Below, piece after piece: positions 46,601-53,119 of a stretch of 64,000 bases of DNA. The stretch is taken from positions 62,001 through 126,000 of the IMG/VR virus record IMGVR_UViG_3300024054_000269; one strand, written 5' to 3'. How positions within the stretch are numbered: the first letter of the stretch is position 1; every line of letters begins with the position of its first letter. The position numbers were made by a program, and so were the translations under genes. A model generated the notes under the pieces. That model saw nothing but the letters and a program-made list of their open reading frames with translations. It was not told the origin of the DNA and made no database searches. The stretch comes from a virus.

Positions 46601-48005
46601 TCCGGTTTCAGTATTGATTCATTTTATACCAACTGCCAATGGAGTTTTCACAAATGCTTCACCTTGGACATTTGGTGTGTCACCGTATCTAGCTGTGAAT
46701 TATTTAACAATAGATGGTGGTGATTGGGTAATTCCTGGCGTAAACACCTCAATAAATCCGTTCACAATAGGTGGTGTTGCCGTCAAGTTGACAATAAACA
46801 ATATTTCGTATGGAACACCACAATCAACTGGCGTTACGCAAGGTGCCGCAACAGCTGATGTTGGTGGATTCTTTACATCGCTAGTAGGCCCGTCAGGCGC
46901 CCCAGCAACAAGTTTCTGGGGGTCGATGGCTTTGTCTGCATTCAACTTGGATCTTGACAACATTAAGATCCACGAGATGACTAGAGCAGGCAATTCTGGG
47001 GATCTATTCGTTTATTGTTTACAAAACTGTAGGATGAAAGACATTAGTATTACTGATTACATTGATGCTGCGCCCGGCTCGGTTCCGAATCAGCGCGTTA
47101 GGTTTAGATTTGGTGATCCGATAGCATATAATACGTTGAACGCAAATATTAAGAGATTGATAATTAAGGGTGCAAATGGAACTGGCAACTGGACAGCTAC
47201 ATCAACTGGCGATAATGACTATGCCATTATCGTGTATGAACCAGTACAAGAAGTGTTTGGTATCAACAAACATGCAGTAACTTTTGAAAATTGTGAAGTT
47301 TCTGATTTCTTAAATGCTACCATTCAAAATAGCATTGGGTTTGCATTTCATGATATAGCCGGTGGTGCATTGTTCGGAACTGGACTTGGTGTGAATGGGA
47401 CAATGTTTACTGGTGTTAAATTAATAAATAATAAATTTGACCAAAACACAGTTGGTATAAGTTATGTTAATTCAAACACTGTTGTCAGAAATTTGGAAAT
47501 AATAGATAATAAAATAACAAATTGTTCAGATTGGGGCGTGTATTTATATGATACTACCACAGATGCGTTAGGTCTTTTGACAATAAATGATAATAGGATT
47601 TTTAACTGCGGAAATACGTCTGGCAGAGAAGGCATCTATGTGAATACAGCAGATTGGGATAACACTTATTTGATTATGAATCATAATTACGTGCACAATA
47701 ATAACACGGCAGTTACAGGCATACAGGTGAATATTATAAATAGTGCTATTCCTGGTTCGACATCACCCAGGGGTGTTGTCATGGGTAATTCAGCAAGAGC
47801 TAGCACTGGATTTGTTGGACAATTCAGAATACAAACCAACAACACGCCAACACTCATAACTGGTACATACCCGGCTGCTTTTACGCCAGCTGGTGAGCCA
47901 TTTAGAGGTGTTGAGACAGGGTACGTTGGCGGAGCTGCTCCAGGTGATAGTAGATATTTCCAGCCTGCTACACCAATGTTCCATAATGACGCGACATTGA
48001 CATAA
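43614..48005 (+). CDS. Tailspike-like protein with hook-IN-like modules and right-handed beta-helix, 1463 aa
   Basis: The ATG at 43614 follows GAGGAAAGACA, a good ribosome binding site. Residues about 65-155 and 310-405 are hook-IN/flagellin-IN-like modules (ISVDGGSTITVTFAG, TIASKVVARIN, a Gly/Thr loop, then LGLTAGT), with further partial copies. Residues from about 720 form a probable right-handed parallel beta-helix: GDFNGANAIQDAVAYI, GTYTVDTG, then many short strands with Asn ladders (NKITNCSDWGVYLYDT, NRIFNCGNTSGREGIYV, NYVHNNNTAVTG). Such folds occur in polysaccharide-degrading tailspikes. Catalytic residues cannot be assigned from sequence alone. Probable receptor-binding spike acting on surface glycans. 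Confidence 0.75.
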   Translation: MVRPRKEQILSINTRHARYTADVTAGTSLTTITAASVNPYLITDTQGGAQEDCPAFVRGTVSEIFTIVASDAINISVDGGSTITVTFAGTDTIASKVVARINGTVGIPANFARNENGKVLLVSTTTGSTSTIQLSDFVAGTLAKLGLTAGTTTGATAPIRGVVTKSADLKGGFVRLSRSEGNTIVTNADELISISNDIKFGHGLTANIKGGLPLHGRLLPSGSNYELSYFCKIPQRPEVVTGDSSFASLNGTDSFTITVSGPNGIFGPFTITFPAFPYTTAASIADRINTVFATTANTVTGTGNAFVDSVEVQPFDMEGGDTFYISIDGGVTTPVTFAGTEVTAADVVATINAALGVTGTASTYTDLLGNISFRIQSNNTNGRTSSVEIFGPPDNITKKLGLSVGKIRGFICADLYGTQSVKIFSPTRGALSSLVIGGVNPTTLTRMGLTAGTYPGSDSYVEESVNLPVVSGFASTYTLKCLIPEELEFGEVNPATESFLENFDDISAGNNNSYSDDLYASGAYPYFAAESGLGTQGGKDHGKVVLANHFGVLDEDLLVPAQTYANRFFKKFLRTASSGGYRRGEVAALVASSIETPGTSGNPLPTSNIFTVDVDPDNSYTDAEFRIQKDRLGTPVVPFRVRELGGASPTALDWVSDAGTGTIDFGYGSVLSRLWLYDVNTIAAGGAESIPFTDATQTALRIGDALVTSGLSLLKKVNSVFTITCGDGVNSFGDFNGANAIQDAVAYIISTISSDTFRIQIKQGTYTVDTGAVNVTGTIDPTNSGAISNATFIFEAVGPNAVIIASSNATVFEGGISNRLELINLRIETFTAPYSRLTNIGQNSVCYATGCSIVGSQIRAVDSERVIFDKSTIDMSADAACDRPAFLFEFGDGAADTHQLFKFVNSKITSGQNNPILRVRATGAAVSYTVCESIVFEDCKLSTKSTTVDGNGNLTGNCGIFDVDPNGSIAVAGSTGVLINSLNFTRCDVQANTSLGPVSVLIHFIPTANGVFTNASPWTFGVSPYLAVNYLTIDGGDWVIPGVNTSINPFTIGGVAVKLTINNISYGTPQSTGVTQGAATADVGGFFTSLVGPSGAPATSFWGSMALSAFNLDLDNIKIHEMTRAGNSGDLFVYCLQNCRMKDISITDYIDAAPGSVPNQRVRFRFGDPIAYNTLNANIKRLIIKGANGTGNWTATSTGDNDYAIIVYEPVQEVFGINKHAVTFENCEVSDFLNATIQNSIGFAFHDIAGGALFGTGLGVNGTMFTGVKLINNKFDQNTVGISYVNSNTVVRNLEIIDNKITNCSDWGVYLYDTTTDALGLLTINDNRIFNCGNTSGREGIYVNTADWDNTYLIMNHNYVHNNNTAVTGIQVNIINSAIPGSTSPRGVVMGNSARASTGFVGQFRIQTNNTPTLITGTYPAAFTPAGEPFRGVETGYVGGAAPGDSRYFQPATPMFHNDATLT

Positions 48006-48068
48006 ATTATTTCAATGTATTTTGTAAATAGATACTTATAGTGGGTATCTGCTCCAGAAGGAGTAGAG

Positions 48069-49067
48069 ATGAAAACAAAACATAGTCTTCTTTTGGTTCC
48101 TTTTGGTTTCTTTGTGTTTTTAGCGTGTGGTGGTGGTGGTGACGAGACGGGTTTGACAAAAGCGTCTTCTGGCGGTCAAGCCGGGGCGTCTTCTGGCGGT
48201 CAAGCCGGCTCTGGGTCTGGCGGTCAAGCCGGTGGTCAGTCCGGGTCTGGCGGTCAAGCTGGAAACACTGGAGGGTCTGCTGGATCTGTTATCGATTCGG
48301 GATCTGATGTTATCGATTCGGGATCTGATGCCATACTTGATTACAATCAAGATATTTTGACTGATTCACAGTCTGATGTTGAAGCATGCGTCCCCCAACC
48401 ATGCGCAAATGACGGCAAGACTTGTGGTAGTCTTCCAGACGGTTGTGGTGGGATGTCTAAATGTTTGTACCAGTGTTCTTATCCAAAAACTTGTGGTGGC
48501 AATCCGAATGACCCTAATGGGTGCTATTGCAAAATGAAAACACAAACTGAAATAAATTCTGTTTGTGCTACATATAGCTGTACTGATGGTGCGAGCGTTT
48601 CAGACCCGTGTGCTAACGGTGGTGCCGTTTCGTGTCTTCTTTATCCAAATCAGAAACGATGTAAGTATTTGCAGACATGTAAAGACGCTGGCGCAACCCC
48701 GACAGATTTTACTTGCCAGGGATGCACAGACAGTAGCATCGACACTGGTTGTTCACAAAATCAACCATTTGCTTATACATGCCCTGGAAATGTGACACCA
48801 CCAACTAGTGAATGCACATGGAATTCCTCCACTCAGAAATGGTGTTGCAAAAAGAATACGGCTGGTTGTTTTGTCCAGTTTGAAGAAACTTCATGCAATC
48901 CAACATTTGGATGCACATGTCCGGCCGGTAAGAAGGTTGTTTTTGATTGTGGTGCTTTTGGTACGAATCCTATTGCTAATGATTTGATGCCCCAGTTTGG
49001 ATGCATCAAATCTACAAATCAATACGCACTTGATAAGTGGTGTTGCCCAACTAATTCTGTTGGTTGA
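48069..49067 (+). CDS. Myxobacterial-type Cys-rich outer lipoprotein, 332 aa
   Basis: Starts at ATG 48069 with a strong Shine-Dalgarno (AAGGAG, 5-6 bases upstream). Residues 1-19 are a signal peptide and FLAC (17-20) is a lipobox, so Cys20 would be lipidated. A Gly/Ser/Gln linker of about five SGGQAG units (residues 33-65) follows, then a duplicated VIDSGSD, then a Cys-rich domain with C-x4-C-x6-C and DGCGG (residues about 107-136) and several more Cys pairs. This architecture is typical of lipoproteins in Myxococcota (established for that group in general terms). It is not a tail protein: it is placed alone, followed by an intrinsic terminator. Likely a cargo gene acting on the host surface, for example receptor masking or superinfection exclusion (inference). 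Confidence 0.85.
   Translation: MKTKHSLLLVPFGFFVFLACGGGGDETGLTKASSGGQAGASSGGQAGSGSGGQAGGQSGSGGQAGNTGGSAGSVIDSGSDVIDSGSDAILDYNQDILTDSQSDVEACVPQPCANDGKTCGSLPDGCGGMSKCLYQCSYPKTCGGNPNDPNGCYCKMKTQTEINSVCATYSCTDGASVSDPCANGGAVSCLLYPNQKRCKYLQTCKDAGATPTDFTCQGCTDSSIDTGCSQNQPFAYTCPGNVTPPTSECTWNSSTQKWCCKKNTAGCFVQFEETSCNPTFGCTCPAGKKVVFDCGAFGTNPIANDLMPQFGCIKSTNQYALDKWCCPTNSVG
48165..48263 (+). repeat. SGGQAG-coding repeats in the lipoprotein linker
   Basis: Five near-copies of a segment containing TCTGGCGGTCAAGCCGG, noticeably richer in G and C than the surrounding phage DNA. They encode the flexible Gly/Ser/Gln linker after the lipidation site. The copies are similar enough to allow slippage. Confidence 0.85.
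48288..48329 (+). repeat. 21-bp perfect tandem duplication (VIDSGSD twice)
   Basis: Two exact 21-base copies (48288-48308 and 48309-48329) encoding VIDSGSD twice at the end of the lipoprotein linker. Perfect identity points to a recent duplication. Confidence 0.9.
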
Positions 49068-49070
49068 TAG

Positions 49071-49108
49071 AAAGCCCTGATAGGAGTAAATCTCCTATCA
49101 GGGCTTTT
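49071..49108 (+). terminator. Rho-independent terminator after the lipoprotein gene
   Basis: A perfect 16-bp stem (49071-49086 pairing with 49092-49107) with a 5-base loop (49087-49091). It ends in TTTT (49105-49108). It begins 4 bases after the lipoprotein stop and ends 5 bases before the next ATG. The A-rich left side means it may also work weakly on the other strand. Confidence 0.9.
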
Positions 49109-49112
49109 CCAT

Positions 49113-49619
49113 ATGAAAAAATTATGGTTGTATTTGAAAGCCCTTGGTAAAAGATTATTTCAAATAATAATAAGATACCCGTTAGCAACAGCTTTAACTG
49201 TTTTGTTAGTAATTGGTACGATGTTTCTGTTAATTTTTGGCCAAAAAGTACAAATCGGTGGTTTACTTGGTTCAATATGGGGCAAGAAAAAAATAAACTC
49301 TAGAGCCATCCCACCAGAAGACAGAAAAGATAAAGATGGCAAGCCAATCCAACCTGGTGAATCAGACGACAAAGGATACGTACAAGCGCCAGTATCAACA
49401 AAAATAAAGGAACCAACAATTTTTTCAGACCCGAATGTTGTTGAAATTGAAGAACAAAATGGTGAAGTTAAAAAAATACCGTTACCAACGGGTGTGTCAA
49501 ATACTGATGTACGAGAAGTGACAAAAATTTCACCAAATATATATGAAGTAAAAAACAAAGATAAAGGAACAAAAAAAGAAGAACTATCAACTCTAATAGA
49601 ATTATTGGGGGATAAATGA
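49113..49619 (+). CDS. Inner-membrane-anchored protein, 168 aa
   Basis: The ATG at 49113 follows directly on the terminator. Residues 1-20 are basic, then a single membrane helix at about 24-43 (ALTVLLVIGTMFLLIF), then a hydrophilic Lys/Asp/Pro-rich domain, presumably periplasmic (N-in, C-out by the positive-inside rule). The soluble part ends in a helix. The gene overlaps the next by 4 bases (ATGA), and that protein looks periplasmic or outer-membrane, so the pair resembles a two-gene envelope unit such as a spanin pair, but the coiled coil typical of an i-spanin is missing. Function is therefore open. Confidence 0.65.
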   Translation: MKKLWLYLKALGKRLFQIIIRYPLATALTVLLVIGTMFLLIFGQKVQIGGLLGSIWGKKKINSRAIPPEDRKDKDGKPIQPGESDDKGYVQAPVSTKIKEPTIFSDPNVVEIEEQNGEVKKIPLPTGVSNTDVREVTKISPNIYEVKNKDKGTKKEELSTLIELLGDK

Positions 49620-50230
49620 TCCCATTACTAATTTTGATGCAACAAGACCCAGTTAATGTTAACGCAGCGGTTGTGCCGCAACCGGAAGAACAAGTTTGTA
49701 TAAATAAAGAAGAAGCAGACAAGTTAGCTCAGGCTTTAAGAGAATACAAGAATATAAAAGAATCACCAGCTAAGTTGGAAATGAAAGAACCAATCATAAT
49801 TATTCGTGATTGGGAAGACAGAGTATATGTAAATGGTGGTGAAAAAAGTCCAATAAAACTCAGATTGAGGATAGGTGAATATGTTGATAGAGAATTTGAA
49901 GCAGTTTTTCCCGTCCAGGTTTTTTACAGAGAAGAACCTCCAGATCCGCCATTCAGACTAAGAATAAAAGCACAAGCCGGTTTTCTTTTGCCGCAGTTAT
50001 TTACGGCTGTGAAAGATGGCGGTGTTGACTCAACTATTGACATGGGCATAGCGTTTGATTTTTTCCACTACGGACCAGTGAACATAAATATTTATACTGG
50101 CATAAGAAGTATCGGAGCGGGCCTTGGTTTTGACATAACTAAAAATTTTGGTGTGTATAGCGGTTATGCTCTATCATATAGAGGTTTAGAATCTGGTGCT
50201 TTGACTGGCGTATTCTTTAGTTTTAATTAA
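49616..50230 (+). CDS. Envelope protein with beta-barrel-like C-terminus, 204 aa
   Basis: ATGA overlap with the membrane protein gene. The N-terminus (MIPLLILMQQ) is a short hydrophobic stretch that could be a weak signal sequence. Residues about 24-50 form an acidic/basic helix with one Cys (VCINKEEADKLAQALREY). The C-terminal half shows alternating strands ending in aromatic residues (FRLRIKAQAGFLL, MGIAFDFFHYG, NINIYTGIRSIGAGLGF, FGVYSGYALSYRG, GVFFSFN), typical of a small outer-membrane barrel. With its partner it may span the envelope for lysis or for host-surface change. No family is recognised. Confidence 0.65.
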   Translation: MIPLLILMQQDPVNVNAAVVPQPEEQVCINKEEADKLAQALREYKNIKESPAKLEMKEPIIIIRDWEDRVYVNGGEKSPIKLRLRIGEYVDREFEAVFPVQVFYREEPPDPPFRLRIKAQAGFLLPQLFTAVKDGGVDSTIDMGIAFDFFHYGPVNINIYTGIRSIGAGLGFDITKNFGVYSGYALSYRGLESGALTGVFFSFN

Positions 50231-50244
50231 TGTAAATTTAAGGC

Positions 50245-52323
50245 ATGTTGGAAGAACTTAGAAAAATAAGAAACCTTGAAAACCCAAAATTGAAACCATC
50301 ACCATATTTGAAAGACAAATTCATAGATGAATTTGGTGAAGAACAAAATGTTAAATTGAGAGATTACCAATGTTCTGGGATTATGAATATTTGTATGTCA
50401 CCAAGGCATATAAATGGATTCGACACAGGATTAGGAAAATCGCTTATTTCATTAGCTTCAGTAAGTTATATTTGGTTAGTAGAACCGACTTATGTTCCAA
50501 TTGTTGTAACAACGAAATCTTCATTATTTCAATGGGAATCAGAGTGTCACAAATTTATGAAAAACATGAGTGTGTTGGTTGTTAGTGGACAACCAACACA
50601 GCGGCATTCAACGTATGCTGAATTTTTTGATAATTACAATATAAATAACAAACGCATTATGATTGTTACTTACGACTCGATATTTAGAGATCTACGAAGT
50701 GGGATAATAAGTGAAAAGACTAAAGGACAAGGGTCTACAAAATTAAAAGAAAACACGAAAATATCTAAACAAAAACTAGAATTGGCCAAAAAAGAATTAG
50801 AAGAATACTCTCAGATATTTAATGACAAATTTTTGAGTTTACCATATGAGATTCAATCATGTGCAACAAATTTGATTCGCGGCAAAGACGTTATGCAAAG
50901 GCCTGATGGTTGGATTTCAGAATACGATAATTGGGTTTTAGATTACATAACTAAAAAAATAATTTGGTCTCAATGTTTAGATGAATACAACAATTCGAAA
51001 TCATTATCAAGTCCAACTAGAAATGTTAGGGGCATACTTGATTATATTCAAGATTTGAAATCAAATCACCCAGATACACAGTTTATGCTGATTATGGACG
51101 AAATGCACAAATTAAAAAATCACAGAAGTCAAATACATGAATCGGTTAAAGAATTATCCATGAATTGCAATAGAATTTATGGATTAACAGCCACCCCGAT
51201 TAAAAATCGGTTGATGGAATTCTTCAGTCTTTTTAGGGTGATCAAATCAGATTTGTTTCCAAAAATTTCACATTTCATGAATGATTATTGTGTTACAAAA
51301 CTCCAACCAATTGGAGGTGGAAGACAAGTTCCGATAGTTGTAGGTTACAAGAACTTGCAGCAATTTATCTCAAAAATTGAACCATATTACTTCTCAAAAA
51401 AGAAACACGAAGTTGCAGAACAACTTCCAAAGTTAATAAGCAGAGAAATACCGTGTGAGCTTTCTGATATACAAGAAGAATTGTATGACATGGCAGAGTC
51501 AGGTTTGCTAGGCAAAAATACTGATATTACACAAGCTGAAATGCTTCAATCTTTAACTCTATGTCAACAAGCAGTGAATTCTCCTTATTTGATTAAAGAT
51601 GAAAATGGCAATCCATTTGAAGGTCCTTCTACAAAAGAAGAAACCCTAATTGATTTATTAGAAAATGATCTGAGTGAAAAGAAAGTTATCATTTTTTCTA
51701 GATTTGAGAAAATGATTAGTAGACTTGAAAATTTGTTAGATGAAGCAAAAATAAAAAATGTTAGGATAACTGGAAAAGAACATAAAGCGCAGGATAGAGA
51801 GAAAGCAAAGAATAAATTCCAAGATCCGAATTCAGGGATGAATGTCATATTAATTACGACCGCTGGTTCTGAATCAATTAATTTACAAGCCGCTGAATAT
51901 ATAATATTCTTTGATTCATGCTGGAGTTTTGGAGATTATATTCAACTTGTTGGACGTGCTGTAAGAATCGGAAGCAGAAATGACTCAGTTGTTGCCATAC
52001 ATTTCGTTGGTGAAAAACAAAACGGAGAAAAAACTATAGATCAACATGTTTTAAATATTCTTAGAAAAAAGAAAAAATTGATTGATGTTGTTGCTGGACA
52101 AAATATACCAGATGCTTTAGATTTTAAGTCTAAAAACGAGATGTTTGAGTTGTTTTCGGAAATGTATTCTTCTTCTGCTTCTGAGGCAAATAGCAACAAA
52201 ACGAACAAAAGACAAGAAGATAAAAAGAAACCAAAGAAGAAACCAAAAGAAGACGTGTTAAGCGTAAAATCGGAAGATAACTGCAAAATATCATTGGTTT
52301 CTTTAGATGCATCAGACATCTGA
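50245..52323 (+). CDS. SNF2-type (SF2) DNA helicase/translocase, 692 aa
   Basis: All core SF2 motifs are visible: Walker A GFDTGLGKS (residues 58-66), motif Ia VVTTKSSLFQW, Walker B DEMH (285-288), motif III TATPI (315-319), motif IV VIIFSRFEKM, motif V-like ESINLQAA, and motif VI QLVGRAVRIGS (567-577). This fits SNF2-like ATPases that move on double-stranded DNA. An unusual Lys/Glu-rich insertion of about 120 residues lies between motifs Ib and II (about 155-275). The C-terminus is a Lys-rich tail. Starts at ATG 50245 and opens the replication block, overlapping the loader-like gene by 17 bases. Confidence 0.9.
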   Translation: MLEELRKIRNLENPKLKPSPYLKDKFIDEFGEEQNVKLRDYQCSGIMNICMSPRHINGFDTGLGKSLISLASVSYIWLVEPTYVPIVVTTKSSLFQWESECHKFMKNMSVLVVSGQPTQRHSTYAEFFDNYNINNKRIMIVTYDSIFRDLRSGIISEKTKGQGSTKLKENTKISKQKLELAKKELEEYSQIFNDKFLSLPYEIQSCATNLIRGKDVMQRPDGWISEYDNWVLDYITKKIIWSQCLDEYNNSKSLSSPTRNVRGILDYIQDLKSNHPDTQFMLIMDEMHKLKNHRSQIHESVKELSMNCNRIYGLTATPIKNRLMEFFSLFRVIKSDLFPKISHFMNDYCVTKLQPIGGGRQVPIVVGYKNLQQFISKIEPYYFSKKKHEVAEQLPKLISREIPCELSDIQEELYDMAESGLLGKNTDITQAEMLQSLTLCQQAVNSPYLIKDENGNPFEGPSTKEETLIDLLENDLSEKKVIIFSRFEKMISRLENLLDEAKIKNVRITGKEHKAQDREKAKNKFQDPNSGMNVILITTAGSESINLQAAEYIIFFDSCWSFGDYIQLVGRAVRIGSRNDSVVAIHFVGEKQNGEKTIDQHVLNILRKKKKLIDVVAGQNIPDALDFKSKNEMFELFSEMYSSSASEANSNKTNKRQEDKKKPKKKPKEDVLSVKSEDNCKISLVSLDASDI

Positions 52324-53119
52324 AATTATTTCGTGTTCCGAATGTGACGATATTGGTGTAATAGAAAAAAATGGAAAACTGTTTGAGTGTGAATGTGCAT
52401 TAGTACGTAGAATATCTGCTTCAATGCCGCCCTACATAAGGAAAGCAGAAATTTTACCAGCACATCTTGAACTCGGATTCTTTAATAAAATTAACAAATC
52501 GTTATACGTAATATCTTCTTGGCCTGATACAAAATCAATAATAAAAGCATGCATAATAAAATTCAACAAAAAATATTTTCGTATAACAAGTGATAGAGAA
52601 ATAAGGGATGTTTATGTTGGTTCCAGATCATCAGCTGCATCAAGTGATCAGGAAAAAGTTCTAAATACGTTAGAAGATTTGATGGATCCGCCAGATTTGG
52701 TGGTTGTTAGACTTAATGAGTTATCATATAAAAACAAAGCCGCGCCTGGTGCACTAGAGGAAGCAATATCATACAGATGCGATAGGGATAAACCAACTTG
52801 GCTAATTTCTGATATTGATCGAGTATTTGGTGTTGGCAGCCACGCATACTCAGAATCAGTATGGAATCTTATTAATGATGCATTTGAAATAACAAAGATT
52901 CCGATGATTTTGCCAAGAACTGTAACAAATGTAGATTCGGTTGTTCCGGTTCAGTTTGAACAAAAACACAATGAACAGCAGCTAAAGGAAAAAGAAACAA
53001 AATCTGACGAAAAACCGGCTAAGATAAATCGAATTTCAAATGAAGAGTTGACAGGTGGTTTGTCTATGTACGGTAGTGGTTTTGATAGATTAAAGCCGAA
53101 ATCGAAATTACGAAAATGA
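52307..53119 (+). CDS. DnaC/DnaI-like helicase loader relative with degenerate P-loop, 270 aa
   Basis: N-terminal Cys cluster (C10, C13, C28, C30) followed by a basic helix resembles DnaC/DnaI-type loaders (CSECDDIGV, CECALVRR). Where a Walker A should be (about residues 70-78) the chain reads SSWPDTKSIIKA: the helix and the Lys-Ser are kept, but the glycines are lost. The Walker-B-like strand is PDLVVVRLNEL (129-139), without the usual acidic pair, followed by R-C-DRDKPTWLISD, like the sensor region of AAA+ loaders. It lies directly before the DnaB-like helicase gene, overlapping it by ATGA. It probably loads or holds the helicase without ATP hydrolysis. Identity is inferred from layout plus pattern. 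Confidence 0.55.
   Translation: MHQTSEIISCSECDDIGVIEKNGKLFECECALVRRISASMPPYIRKAEILPAHLELGFFNKINKSLYVISSWPDTKSIIKACIIKFNKKYFRITSDREIRDVYVGSRSSAASSDQEKVLNTLEDLMDPPDLVVVRLNELSYKNKAAPGALEEAISYRCDRDKPTWLISDIDRVFGVGSHAYSESVWNLINDAFEITKIPMILPRTVTNVDSVVPVQFEQKHNEQQLKEKETKSDEKPAKINRISNEELTGGLSMYGSGFDRLKPKSKLRK

Noticed and set aside
49160-49558. Minus-strand frame of 132 codons under the inner-membrane protein gene
   Set aside because: Fully inside a plus-strand gene with membrane helix and coupled partner; it is a shadow of that frame with unnatural Ser/Pro-rich composition.
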